A DNA stretch of 64,000 nt from Cyclina sinensis (Eukaryota > Mollusca > Bivalvia > Venerida > Veneridae): contig JAAONU010000009.1 in NCBI GenBank assembly GCA_012932295.1, forward strand, positions 8,101,535 to 8,165,534, in the 5' to 3' direction. The notes below the pieces were generated by a model. That model did not search any database. It was not told the origin of the DNA and worked only from the letters and a program-made list of their open reading frames with translations. A program made the position numbers and the translations under genes. Below are positions 12,003 through 22,420 of the stretch, one piece after another. Within the stretch, counting starts at the first letter, position 1. Each line of letters begins with the position of its first letter.

Positions 12003-12085
12003 AGGTGGTGAAAACCGGAACTCGAACCCAGGGTCTTCTGCTTACAGGGCGGACACTCTACCAACTGAGCTACAAAGCCACAAAG
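12003..12085 (-). mobile_element. tRNA-Thr-like SINE head (family 3), copy 1
   Basis: On the minus strand GGCTTTGTAGCTCAGTTGG (box A), an anticodon-arm-like CCTGTAA loop and GGGTTCGAGTTCC (box B) are followed by TTTTCACCACCTGT. The 5' and 3' acceptor arms do not pair, so this is a SINE and not a tRNA gene. Copy 2 lies at 18,348-18,440, on the other side of the BEL element and in the same orientation. Confidence 0.75.
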
Positions 12086-12175
12086 TTTTACCTTACTGAT
12101 TTATCTCCTATAAACCTAAACCCGGCTATATATATCCCTCCGAATACAGAATTTGTCCCAAATTCTCAGTCACAG

Positions 12176-12372
12176 TGTTGGAAAGGCGTGAAGGAAATTT
12201 CTGTGAAATAAGTACAACGCGTCTGAATGATTCGATCCTTCTTTAATGTCTGCTAGCAACATGAATAAACTACAACAATATGACATCAACGTCTGATGTA
12301 AACGTAAACACTGAAATTGGCGCCAACGTCACGTGGAAATTGGCGTAAACATAACGTTATGTATTCTCGAAA
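12176..12372 (-). repeat. 3' LTR of the BEL/Pao element
   Basis: 197 bp, matching the 5' LTR except at five positions. Its first bases on the minus strand are TT rather than TG. The 320 bp between the integrase stop (12693) and this LTR are non-coding, and no clear polypurine tract abuts the LTR. Confidence 0.92.
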
Positions 12373-12692
12373 TCCTGGGGCTGCTAAAAGAATTTATATG
12401 AATTACATGTTTATGAAACAGTGAAATCTATACAAGGATAAATTATTTCAATACTTGTAGTAGTTTCCATAAATTAACGAAATCCAAGAATACTAAGTTT
12501 AATTTTAAATATCTATATACTATCAATAGTGTTCTGTTCTGAGTAACAATCTATCATCCGCGTGCAAATGTCTATATACTCTGTTACAAGTTATGAATGT
12601 CACTTGTGGCACTCTGAATTACTTAATAAAGTTAATATCACTCAAAGGGGATGGGGGAATAGTGTCTCTATCACTTCTCATTTTAGGGGGTA

Positions 12693-13835
12693 TTAAGTGT
12701 CTTCATTGCGTAATAATTCTAGGGGATATAACTTCACTATTGGTCTTGTTGTAGTTCCGCTGGTAGTTCTGATCGTGGCAGCTCGGGTTCGATCATCTCT
12801 TCCGGTAATTAATTGCTCAATTACTCCTAGTTTCCATCGATTCCTTGAACATTCGTCATGGATTTGAACCAAGTCACCTACTGCTATCGTCTGCTGATTC
12901 GTTCCTGATTGACGGTGGGTTTCGCGTAGCGCTATCAAGTACTCTGTTCGCCATCGTTTCCAGAAATGGTCAAGGATCGTGGAATGTAATTTTGCCTTTT
13001 TAGTAATTGTAAAGTGTTTGTCAGTTCTGGATGAATTTTCTATGTCTATGGCATTGCTGTTATACGGAAGTGACGTCAATCTGCGACCGTAGAGAAGGTG
13101 TGAGGGCGTCAGTGGTTCCAATTCATCGCCACTTGAAGGTACTTGTGTTAAAGGTCTATCGTTCAGCATAGCCTCGATCTCCGTTTCTATTGTAACGAGG
13201 GAGCGTTCTAAAACTTTCTTTAATGCTGTTTTGGTGAGACCTATGAGTCGCTCCCACCATCCTCCATACCATGGTGCTCGTTTCGGAATGAAGTGCCATT
13301 CTATGCCCTTTCTGCTAAAAGTTTCTCTGACTGTCATTGACTGGAAGATTTGTTTCAGGACGTGAGATGCACCGGTAAAGGTAGTAGCGTTGTCTGACAT
13401 TATGATTTTCGGAACAGACCTCCGGCTACAAAAACGTCTAAACGCCAGTAGAAATGACTCCTTTGACAAGTCTGGCACAATCTCTAGGTGTAAGGCTCGA
13501 GTACTGGCGCATGTAAACAGACAAATATAAACCTTTGACTCACCTCTGGAATGGTCTCTCACGTAAAGTGCACCTGTGTAGTCAACACCTGTTACGCTGA
13601 AGGGTGGAGTTTCCTCTACTCGTACCTTTGGTAACGGTGGTGGATCTGGTGCTCTGTATGGCTTGCCTTGTACGCGTTTGCATATGGTACAGTTCCGGAG
13701 TATAGATTTAACACATTGCCTTATAGCCGGGATCCAGTATTTTTGTCTTAACTGGGTTGTAGTAGCGTTCGATCCTGTGTGTAACTGGTTCTCCTGTGCA
13801 TCTAATACTATGCGTTGTGTATACGTCCTCCACAT
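12693..13835 (-). pseudogene. BEL/Pao integrase
   Basis: A 380-codon frame overlaps the RNase H frame by 28 bases in another register. It contains the end of the HHCC zinc-binding region (CTICKR), then the DDE core: VTGVDYTGAL, IMSDNATTF and WYGGWWERLIG supply the D, D and E. A C-terminal DUF5641-type domain follows (GDLVQIHDE, then WKLGVIEQL). The three catalytic acids are present, so the domain itself is well preserved, but it has no frame link to the rest of pol. Confidence 0.92.
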
Positions 13836-14680
13836 CGAATAATACTGTTACTGTCTACAAATAAACGCAACTGCTTCACAAGTGGCAACCTGGTAGGCTT
13901 CTTGGACTTCAAACTAGTCATTTCATCTAGGTATGTATTTTCTTGGCAGGACTTAAGCCATCTTCTCTCTGCACGTTCTAACTCTGCTGACGTCAATACA
14001 TTGGTAAGTTTTGTCTTATTTCGGCAGTTGTCTATGAATCGTAAAACGTAGGCTGTGACACGTAACAATTTCGAATACTTGCTGTATTTCTCAATGCTGA
14101 TTACCTGGCTGATGCCTGTATTTACATCACACTGTAAGCTGTTAACTATGCTCGTTTTACTGTCAGACTCGTTAGGCAACGATTCATCTGTCGTCTGCGC
14201 AGGATTTCCGGTTGGTTTCCAATTCGGCCACTCGGCGGAGTCGTTTCTTATCCATGACGGCCCGGTATTCCATAGTGTATTGTGTGCTAGCTGATCAACT
14301 GTTATACCTCTGGTCAGAAGGTCAGCAGGGTTGTCCTGTGTCGGACAGTAGCACCATGGATAGTTTCGGGTAAGTGTCTGTATTTCTTCCACTCTGTTCC
14401 TCACAAATTGTTTGAGTGGCTTTGATGTGAATAACCAATACAATACTATCTGGCTATCGGACCTGCAAATGACGTTGGGGATGTTTAGGGACTGTTGTAC
14501 GTGCTGGATTAGTCTAGCGCCGACTACTGCAGACATAAGTTCAAGTTGTGGTAAGGTCATAAGTTTCGCCATAACTAGTCGAGATTCATTTGTATTTACT
14601 ATGTATACTGCTGCCCCGTACGACTTGAGGCTTGAATCGACGAATACATGAAGACTAGTGTCTGTTTTTGAACTGTTCAT
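13808..14680 (-). pseudogene. BEL/Pao RNase H and integrase N-terminal region
   Basis: The frame continues in register from the RT after the TGA at 14,702. It begins with an RNase H-like core (HVFVDSSLKSYGAAVYIV, and later CRSDSQIVLYWL) and runs to RCGGRIHNA, the junction box before the integrase zinc-binding domain. It then hits a stop at 13,808. The next domain is in another frame, and spacing suggests a few dozen bases are missing. Confidence 0.88.
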
Positions 14681-14701
14681 GCTCTCCGTCTTGTCTGGGT
14701 T

Positions 14702-16446
14702 TCAAACAAACTGTCTGGGAAATTCTATGTTTGTAACTTTATTTAAGTCTTCGGCTAGCTGGTTCCATGTGTCTTGTACGTCTGTTGGTAAAGGTACATC
14801 CGAATCAAACTTTGCTTTCCATAATTGCTGGAGAAGTAGTTTTGCTCTGACAGTCACAGGACTTAGTAAACCTAGCGGATCATGTATTCGTGAGGAGTAT
14901 CTCAGAATGTCTCTCTTAGTCACGGTGTCTAACGTGGGAATCTCGCGATGCACAAATGTCATGGTATCTGTTTCTGGTTTCCAACGCATACCTAGTACCT
15001 TAGTTTCTTCATCTCTATCGATGACTCCTTCTCGCGTAGCAATATCTCTTAGTGCTAGGTTGTTAGACGTCCAAGACCTCAAGTTCATATTGGCACACAT
15101 CATCAGCTTACGTGCGTCGCGGAAATAGGTAAGTAGTTCACCTTCGTCTTGAAAACTGGACAATATATTATCAACATATAAGTCTCTTCCTAAAATTTCG
15201 GCTGCTTCGTTCGATTTGTTCAGCTCCAAGTGTTTAAGAATGGTGGCATTTAGTATAAACGGTGAGCATGTGGCGCCAAATAATACTGCTTTGAAACGAT
15301 ATGTTCAAAGTCGAGAGTCTGGGTCACTAGGGTCAGTAAGCCACAGGAAACAAGTAACATCTCTATCTTTTTTATGTAATCCTATATGTAAGAAGGCCTT
15401 TTCAATGTCTGTGGTTACAGCGTACTGTTTCAGGCGGAATCTCATCAATACAGACGTTAATTCATTTAACACGGGTGGTGTAGATTCCAAGCAGTCGTTC
15501 AGGCTAGGCAGCTCAGGCGACTGTTTACAACTGCAGTCGTATACAATGCGTAGAGGAGTAGTAGATGAATCCTTTCGCACAGGATGATGGGGTATATAAT
15601 GGACTGTATTTGAAGTTGGTGTAGATTCATCGACCTTTTCTATAAATCCCCGTCTCTCTTGCTCTGCTATTATTTCACTATACTTCTTTAACACATCTGG
15701 TTCTCGACTGAGCCTGCATATCATGTTCTCTGTTCTTTTCTTTGTAATGCTGAAATTTGACGGAAGTGGGTCATGTTCAGTTTTCCAGGGAAGGGCTGCT
15801 ATGTATTTGTCATCTGTAAATTCAATAGACGTCTGCTGATAAATCTTTAAGTAATCAGTCTTCGGCTGCTCATCAGTGTTCGGAGTGATGCCTATGCTCT
15901 CTAGCGACCAAAAACGTTCTATGGCGGATTCATCTCATGCACGTGACATTATAACGTTCAATATATGGTTCATAGAACCTGTAGATCTAGGACTGTATGA
16001 TGTACTCACAGGCCCGGATAAAAGATATCCTATCTTGGATTTCATAGCAGTTGGTCCACTTCCGCGTATAATGTGATCTTCGATAACATCCCAATAATGG
16101 TCGGCTCCTATCAGCATGGATATGGTAATTGTCTGATCACCGGTCACGGGATGTGCCAGGTTCAATCCTCTTAGGTAATGTAAACGGGACGCCGTTTTGT
16201 GTAGAGTCGTACTGATGGGCGTTGCTATGGTAGGTATGATTAATACATGGATGGGTATTCTCTCTTTCTGGTCTGTGATAAGATAAACTGTCGCTGTATC
16301 TAAGTGCTGTAAATGTTGCCCTTGGTTAACGAATGTTGAGAGGTGTACTGATTCTGTTCCAGTTCTGTGTAGTTGAAGTTCATTGGCTAGCGTCTTGGTG
16401 ATAAAGGACTTCTGTGCATCTTCGTCAAAAAGAATTTGAGCGTCCG
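14702..16446 (-). pseudogene. BEL/Pao protease and reverse transcriptase, broken
   Basis: The same frame carries the Pao aspartic protease and then the RT, interrupted by TGA at 15,935-15,937 and 15,305-15,307 and closed by TGA at 14,702-14,704. The protease catalytic motif near 16,410-16,433 reads FDEDAQ, lacking the glycine of the usual D-(S/T/E)-G motif. RERFW-type linker sequence (RFWSLESIGI) follows the first stop. RT motifs are RIVYDCSCK, TTDIEKAFLHI and LFGATCSPF. The catalytic box near 15,167-15,178 is YVDN instead of YVDD. These residue changes alone would abolish activity. All three stops are TGA, which fits CGA decay at methylated CpG. Confidence 0.9.
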
Positions 16447-18036
16447 GCCGTCCGTCTGTATGTGACCGGAAGTTACTTTGCTAACGGCTGTTTTCAAAAG
16501 AACACCCTGTTTGGATTCTAATGTAGACGAGTGTAGCACTGTCGTTTCCAGTTTGGATGGCTCTACTTTCGGTAAATTTCTGTTACTTCTCTGTTCTGGA
16601 CTCTTGTTGTTACAGATGCTGGTGTGATGTTTCTTATTGCATACCCGGCATCTTTGATGCGATTTACACTTTGATACTTGGTGTTTTCTAAGGCAATTAA
16701 AACACAACTGTTTGTCTTTTACTTTTTGTAATCTTGATGACGTATCTGGAAAGTTCGCACAGTCCGTGGATTTATGAAATTCTTCACAAAATGCACAGGT
16801 GATGTTTCTTTTCTTGTCATTTATTTCAATAGCTATTCTATCTCTGGTTGGCTTTCTTTTTTGCTTTGATAACGTTCCTGTATAAAAGGATGCTGTAGAT
16901 ACGAAGTCATTTATTTCCGGTGAGTGATTCTGACTTCCGACCTCCATTATACGGACTTCTTTTCTCAGCGCGGTTCTGAGTTCTTCTAAGTTCCAGTTAT
17001 TATCCCCGTGTTCTCGTGTAATGTTCTTTCTCACTTCAGATGGCATTTTGTCTAGGATAATTGGCACTAACAGGCTTCCGTAACTTTCTTGGTTCTGTCC
17101 CATTGACTCTAATCCTCGAATATAGGTTTCCATTTTGTCATAAAATGTTTGTAAACTGCTTATAGTGTTAAATGGTGATGGTAACTGTATCAAAGCTTGC
17201 ATCGTTGCGTGTGTAATCTTATGCTGCTGACCGAATCTTTCTCTAAGTAGGCTTATAGCTCTCAAATAATTAGCATTTGTTAACGCAAAACCGTCTATGG
17301 TACTTGCTGCTGCACCCTCAAGTTGGGATTTGAGGTAAGTAAATTTCTGGACGTCAGTGAGTTGGTGATTCAGGTGAATTGTTGACTCAAAAGAATCCCA
17401 AAAACCTTGCCATTTCAGAATATCACCGTTAAATGTAGGCAGAGATAATTTAGGCAGTCTGTGGAATTGAGATGAGTTATAAGTGTTACTTACAGTTTGC
17501 CCTATAAATGGATGAGCATTCGCGTTCAGTTGCGGCTGTTGAAATCCGAATGTTACCTGGGACGGTCCATTGTAATTAGACTGTGACGACTCAGTGGAAT
17601 TAAACTGTTGTGACCCGACGGCGAGATATAGTATTTGCAACCCGACTCCATAAACTTGCGGCTGCATTACTGTCGTAGTGAAAGATGGCAGCTGCGACAC
17701 TGTGGCGAAGGACTGCGCCTGTTGTGAGAAATCTATATTAACATGTGTCTGTTTATCTCTGAAGTCACTCAAATGTCGCAACTTGAGTTCTAAGTCCAGC
17801 ATATAAGTTTCAGTTTGCATCATTTCTTCATTAATTTCATCGCTGTCTGTAAGATTAGCAATTTTATCGTTGAGTTCTTCTATTTGTTTCACCTTGGCTA
17901 AAAGTTTCTCGAAAATGCCGTTGAAGTCGATAAGTGAAAAGTTTTCGTTGTTTTTCACTTCTTCTATCTTCGTCAAAAAATTTTCTACAACATTTTTCTG
18001 TGCGCTTCTCTGTGCTATATGTTTCTGTAAATTCAT
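16387..18036 (-). pseudogene. BEL/Pao gag with three zinc knuckles
   Basis: A 549-codon frame starts at the ATG at 18036, 26 bases inside the 5' LTR. The N-terminal third is coiled-coil-like and polar, then Q/N/S-rich. From about residue 193 a capsid-like DUF1759-type region begins (LPKLSLPTFNGDILKWQGFW). Near residues 405-465 are three CX2CX3HX4C knuckles: CAFCEEFHKSTDC, CFNCLRKHQVSKC and CRVCNKKHHTSIC. The last ~28 residues are out of frame: a frameshift near 16,446 separates gag from protease, which in this family is normally one continuous polyprotein. The product would package element RNA in cytoplasmic particles. Confidence 0.9.
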
Positions 18037-18040
18037 CTTT

Positions 18041-18057
18041 CTTTAGTCACGGCACCA
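18041..18057 (-). promoter_or_regulatory. Primer binding site of the BEL/Pao element
   Basis: TGGTGCCGTGACTAAAG starts five bases inside the 5' LTR. It begins with TGG, complementary to a tRNA CCA end, as expected for minus-strand DNA priming. Confidence 0.7.
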
Positions 18058-18062
18058 TAAAA

Positions 18063-18259
18063 TGTTGGAAAGGCGTGAAGGAAATTTCTGTGAAATAAGT
18101 ACAACGCGTCTGAATGATTCGATCCTTCTTTAATGTCTGCTAGCAACATGAATAAACTACAACAATATGATATCAACGTCTGATGTAAACGTAAACACTG
18201 AAATTGGCGCCAACATCACATGGAAATTGGCGTAAACATAACGTTACGTATTCTCGACA
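18063..18259 (-). repeat. 5' LTR of the BEL/Pao element
   Basis: 197 bp, reading TGTCGAGAATACG... to ...CCTTTCCAACA on the minus strand, with TG/CA ends. It contains CATTAAAG, a possible polyadenylation signal. Compared with the 3' copy it has lost CpG sites at two positions (CG to CA). Confidence 0.92.
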
Positions 18260-18347
18260 CACAGAGAATATTGTGAACATATTCTCTAGGTGCAGAAGCA
18301 GCAGCCATATTGTAACACTGGTTATTTATGATGGGCACCAAATGTAA

Positions 18348-18440
18348 CAGGTGGTGAAAAATCATGGCTCTACTGAGACATGAACCTAGGGCCTTCCCCT
18401 TACAGGGTGGACAGGCTACCAACTGAGCTACCAAGCCACA
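18348..18440 (-). mobile_element. tRNA-Thr-like SINE (family 3), copy 2
   Basis: The minus strand reads GGCTTGGTAGCTCAGTTGG, CCTGTAA, GGTTCATGTCTC and then TTTTTCACCACCTGTTACA. It matches the copy at 12,003-12,085 and is more diverged in box B. A short body runs down to about 18,300. Confidence 0.72.
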
Positions 18441-18766
18441 TGGTTAATTATTGATTTATCACCTACAGATGCAGTGTATATTTCTGTGGCTATATTCAGA
18501 AGAACATAAGTTCCTGATTTTGACCAGATATACCCTATCCACAGACATGTTTACATCCCCCCGCTGATGACTGCTTTCAATACCCATTTGAAGTAAAACT
18601 GATTAAAATCAAAGTTTACAAAAAAACTGATGGATTGAGTATCTTTGAATTTGTTTTAGCAAACTCTGCCAATTGTTTTGTATGTCCTCTCTTGAGATTA
18701 AAAGTCTAAACATAAAGATAAAAATGTTATTACTAAGCATTACTAGAAAAATCAATAATTAAGAAT
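18441..18766. other. Gene-free stretch
   Basis: Nothing was recognised beyond AT-rich unique-looking DNA. Confidence 0.35.
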
Positions 18767-19931
18767 AACAAGAAATGTTTGTAAAACATAAATGCCCCCC
18801 TGCAGCACCTAATTGCTTGTGGTTGGGCCAAGTGTTCTCTAGTTATTGATCAGAAACCGCTTTTAGGATCAAGGTCCCTGTGGCCTTGACCTTTGACCTA
18901 ATGACCTCAAAATCAATAGGGGTCATCTACTGGTGATGACCAACCAGCCTACCAAGTTTGGTGAACCTAGGTCAAAGCGTTCTCTAGTTATTGATCAGAA
19001 ACCGTTTTTAGGATGGAAGTCTCTGTGATCTTGACCTTTGACCTAATGACCTCAAAGTCAATAGGGGTCATCTACTGGTGATGATCAACCAGCATACCAA
19101 GTTTGGTAAACCTAGGTCAAAGTGTTCTCTAGTTAGTGATCGGAAACCGTTTTTAGGATGAAGGTCCCTGTGACCTCAAAATCAACAGGGGTCATCTACT
19201 GGTGATGACCAACCAGCATAACAAGTTTGGTGAACCTAGGTCAAAGCGTTCTCTAGTTATTGATCGGAAACCGTTGTTAGGATAAAAGTCTCTGTGATCT
19301 TGACCTTTGACCTAATGAACTCAAAGTCAATAGGGGTCATCAACTGCCAATGACTAACCAACTTACCAAGTTTGGTGAACCTAGGTCAAAGTGTTCTCTA
19401 GTTATTGATCGGAAACCGTTTTTAGGATGAAGGTGCCTGTGAGCTTGACCTTTGACCTAATGACCTCAAAATCAACAGGGGTCATCTACTGGTGATGACC
19501 AACCAGCATACCAAGTTTGGTGAACCTAGGTTAAAGCGTTCTCTAGTAATTGATCAGAAACCGTTTTTAGGATGAAGGTGCCTGTGAGCTTGACCTTTGA
19601 CCTAATGACCTCAAAATCAATAGGGGTCATTTACTGGTGATGACCAACCAGCATACCAAGTTTAGTGAACCTAAGTCAAAGCGTTCTCTAGTTATTGATG
19701 GGAAACCGTTTTAAGAATGAAGGTCCCTGTGAGCTTGACCTTTGACCTAATGACCTCAAAATCAATAGGGGTCATCTACTGGTGAAGACCAACCAGCATA
19801 CCAAGTTTGGTGAACCTAGGTCTAAGAGTTCTCTAGTTATTGATCGGAAACGAAGTGTCTACTGACGGACGGACGGACCGACCGACATTTGCAAAACTGT
19901 ATGCCCCCTCATCTTCGATGGGGGCATTAAA
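18767..19931 (+). mobile_element. Hairpin-ended composite repeat with seven ~145-bp units, copy 1
   Basis: The element starts AACAAGAAATGTTTGTAAAA, then ATGCCCCCC. It ends with a GGACGGACGGACCGACCGAC run and a perfect stem ATGCCCCC (19901-19908) / GGGGGCAT (19920-19927). In between are seven units of about 145 bp, marked by GAAACCGTTTTTAGGATG. Six carry the exact motif TGACCTTTGACCT; the third unit has a deletion removing it. A second copy with the same ends has three units (25,095-25,703). It has no coding capacity. It resembles Pearl/DINE-like non-autonomous elements with internal tandem arrays; that assignment is an inference. Confidence 0.82.
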
Positions 19932-22420
19932 AGGCTAAGCTTGTTTCAATTTAGCATAACTTTACTGTATATGGTAGAAATATTAATCTACATTTTGTTC
20001 ACCTCGATCTATGGTCAAGGTCACACATAAGGTTTAAAAGTTGATTACTTCCTATCTCATGTCTGCTTTATCAAAACTGAAAAGAATAAACATGCAGTCT
20101 CAGTCAAAATGTGCATAAAAATCATTATTTATAGTGGGGCATTTTAAAGTGACACCTTTTGCAAAACAGAATAAATTGTGTTTCAAGGTCAAGGTTACTT
20201 AAAGTTTGCCCTCAAATCACAAGTATGCTTGTAATTTCAAAGTATAGGATAAAATTACAAAATCCATTCTTATGATACAATATTGTTATTCATTCTTACT
20301 GAAAAACAAAATGTAATTAAAACCTTACTACTTGTATTAATGTACGATATACGTTCCATTTTGGTAACGAGAACTGAATTGTCGCACGCAGTTTTGTAAA
20401 TAAAATGGATGCGATCAAACGAAAACAAATTATTCTATTTCTTATCATCTAACAATCAATAATTTTTTTAAGTACTTGTACCAATTTAAAAAAAATCTAA
20501 TTCATAAAATTACAATAAACAAAATGAATTATCACACCACCCATAAAAAAAAGTTTAAAAAGTTCCGTCTGATTTTAGCTGTTTTAGCTTGTGCCGGAGT
20601 TGGCAAAAAATATTAAATTGTTCTTGCTTGGTTAGTCCTGTTACAAAGACATATTTAGGGTGTGAAACTCTTTTAAAAACAAAGAAGAAATTTTTGGAGA
20701 TAACAAATTTTAACTAAAGCACATGCTTAAATATTATCAAAGTTTCATAAAGTTCTCATAAGTCAGGACATGGGTGCAAAAATAAACAAGAAAATGATAC
20801 AATACCCTATTACATACTTTCTTTGAAGTCATTATAAATCCATTTTTCAAATCCAGTTGTAAATATAGCATGTTAATATTAAGCTGTTTGTTCTTTTTCC
20901 TTTCATGATAACACAGTCACGCATAACCAAAGTGTCTTGTAATTAAGGCCATTAAAATATTTTTATTTGTTCATTGTACATAGTGTAATCTGCGTTAATG
21001 CACAGGAAACATGCCATCATATTTCAAATCTGATATGTTAAAACAATGATGATTATATATTATTATACTCACCATCAATAAAAAGTTACCACCCAGGATA
21101 ACCATTTATCATAAACCCCCAGTTCTTTAGAATATGTCTTCTTGAACGTCTGACTTTTTCGATTATTTATGTTAAGTGCATAGGATTTGTCATGTAATTT
21201 TAAGCATTGTCCAGCAGATGCACTTGCAAAATTGTTCTCATTCACGCTATATTGCTCAGTCTGGACATTTTGGACCAGTGATACAAAATCCACACAAAAT
21301 GTCATGTAATCAAAGATTAATAATCAAAGACTGGACATCTTAATACTTAAAGCTGAATGTTGAAAAGTTGCGGTGTCAGCATGATTTAACCAACAGTATA
21401 TCGTAATATCAAGTAACAGGTCATTTCGGTGTTCACGTTAAATGGTAAAGAAACTTATCCAAAGAAACGTAAACACAGAGTCTGTGACTGACAGGCAATG
21501 CCTAGGATCCGAGAGATTGACATCACATCAAAAACTACACAATGGGCATGGAAAAGAACCATGGAAAAGGAAAAGGAATGCTTTATATGTTGCAACAAAA
21601 CTCTGCAGGGGGCTTCAGCCAATTAATAATGTCCTTCTGTGAAAATGTCTCAAGTTAATGGAACTGAATTATACTCTTCTAGTGGAGGTAGGGTATTAGG
21701 AATCTAATACTTATAAGTACATTCCACTAGTACTGAACCCATTATTTTATAGCATTTACAGTAAAATTTTGTACAAGTGTTTATATAAAAGGGGGTACCC
21801 TTTCTTCCAAATGAAATGGCTAACTCTTTAACAAAAGGGGTCAGTAACTGGGCTTGATAGGGCACATTTATCAGTAAACCACTTGTTCACAGAGGCTGGA
21901 CAAATATCTGTTACAATTTTTACCAAACTTATAAGTTAACATAAAATAATAACATAAGCCCTTCACTATTGAATAAACTAAATTTCAAGTACTCACTGCT
22001 GTGCAAACAAACATGGAATTTGATAGGGCTTAGTTTTGTGGTATCTTTAAAGTATGCCCCCCTTATGCTTTATCATACTAATATCTGAATACACTTAATG
22101 GCGCAGTGTTACAAAAACAGGTACAATTTCATTGTTTAATGCAGGTAAACATGCAACATTACTCTCAATACAAGAGAAGTTTTTAAACAAAAGGGCCATG
22201 AATCAGCCCTGGATTGCTCACCTGAGTACTCTGTCTGTGGATTTACTGTTACGCAAATGTCAGAAGCAGTATTACATTTTCTAACTGAAGATTTGTAGGT
22301 GCCTACAAACCAAATTAAAGACATGGGGGCCACGCTCGACTTTTTCCTATTTCCAAGGGCAAACACATCAGAGGAAGCAAACTGTGGTGAAGGGTTTTTA
22401 AAGGCAACATCATATTAATC
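19932..22420. other. Mostly featureless AT-rich stretch
   Basis: Short AGGTCA-like fragments occur near 20,010-20,210 (ATGGTCAAGGTCACACATAA). A palindromic GGGCCATGAATCAGCCC / GCTCACCTGAG fragment near 22,190-22,220 is the start of another repeat family. Apart from the zinc-finger-like remnant near 21,44x-21,650 no gene was recognised. The 76-codon minus frame at 21,075-21,305 has no recognisable motif. Confidence 0.4.
21442..21652 (+). pseudogene. Possible C2H2 zinc-finger remnant
   Basis: A 66-codon frame contains SERLTSHQKLHNGHGKEPWK, which resembles the end of a C2H2 finger (H-x3-H) and its linker (TGEKP-like). Shifting frame by one after that gives ECFICCNKTL, like the start of the next finger. 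This looks like a decayed copy of a zinc-finger gene with one frameshift. The match is short and could be coincidence. Confidence 0.3.

Larger units (their letters stand above)
12176..18259 (-). mobile_element. Complete but inactivated BEL/Pao LTR retrotransposon, 6.08 kb
   Basis: The element has two 197-bp LTRs (12176-12372 and 18063-18259), a primer binding site just inside the 5' LTR and gag-protease-RT-RNase H-integrase in the BEL/Pao order. It is flanked by the exact 5-bp target duplication CACAG (12171-12175 and 18260-18264). By eye the LTRs differ at 5 of 197 positions, three of them at CpG sites, so insertion was not very recent and the DNA was probably methylated. The coding region has a frameshift near 16,446, in-frame TGA codons at 15,935, 15,305 and 14,702, and a frameshift or small deletion near 13,810-13,835. 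No envelope-like gene was seen. Confidence 0.95.

Noticed and set aside
12003..12085. tRNA-Thr gene
   Set aside because: Box A and B are good but acceptor arms do not pair, and a second copy shares a non-tRNA body, so it is a SINE.
13815..15587. Plus-strand frames opposite the BEL pol gene
   Set aside because: They are shadows of the minus-strand coding sequence, without own motifs.
14702..15937. TGA recoding in the retroelement pol gene
   Set aside because: All three internal stops are TGA, but catalytic residues are also lost and frameshifts are present, so decay is the simpler explanation.
21075..21305. Minus-strand 76-codon frame near a GTGAGT donor
   Set aside because: It ends in a stop just before the donor; only an 11-codon alternative frame reaches it, too little to call an exon.
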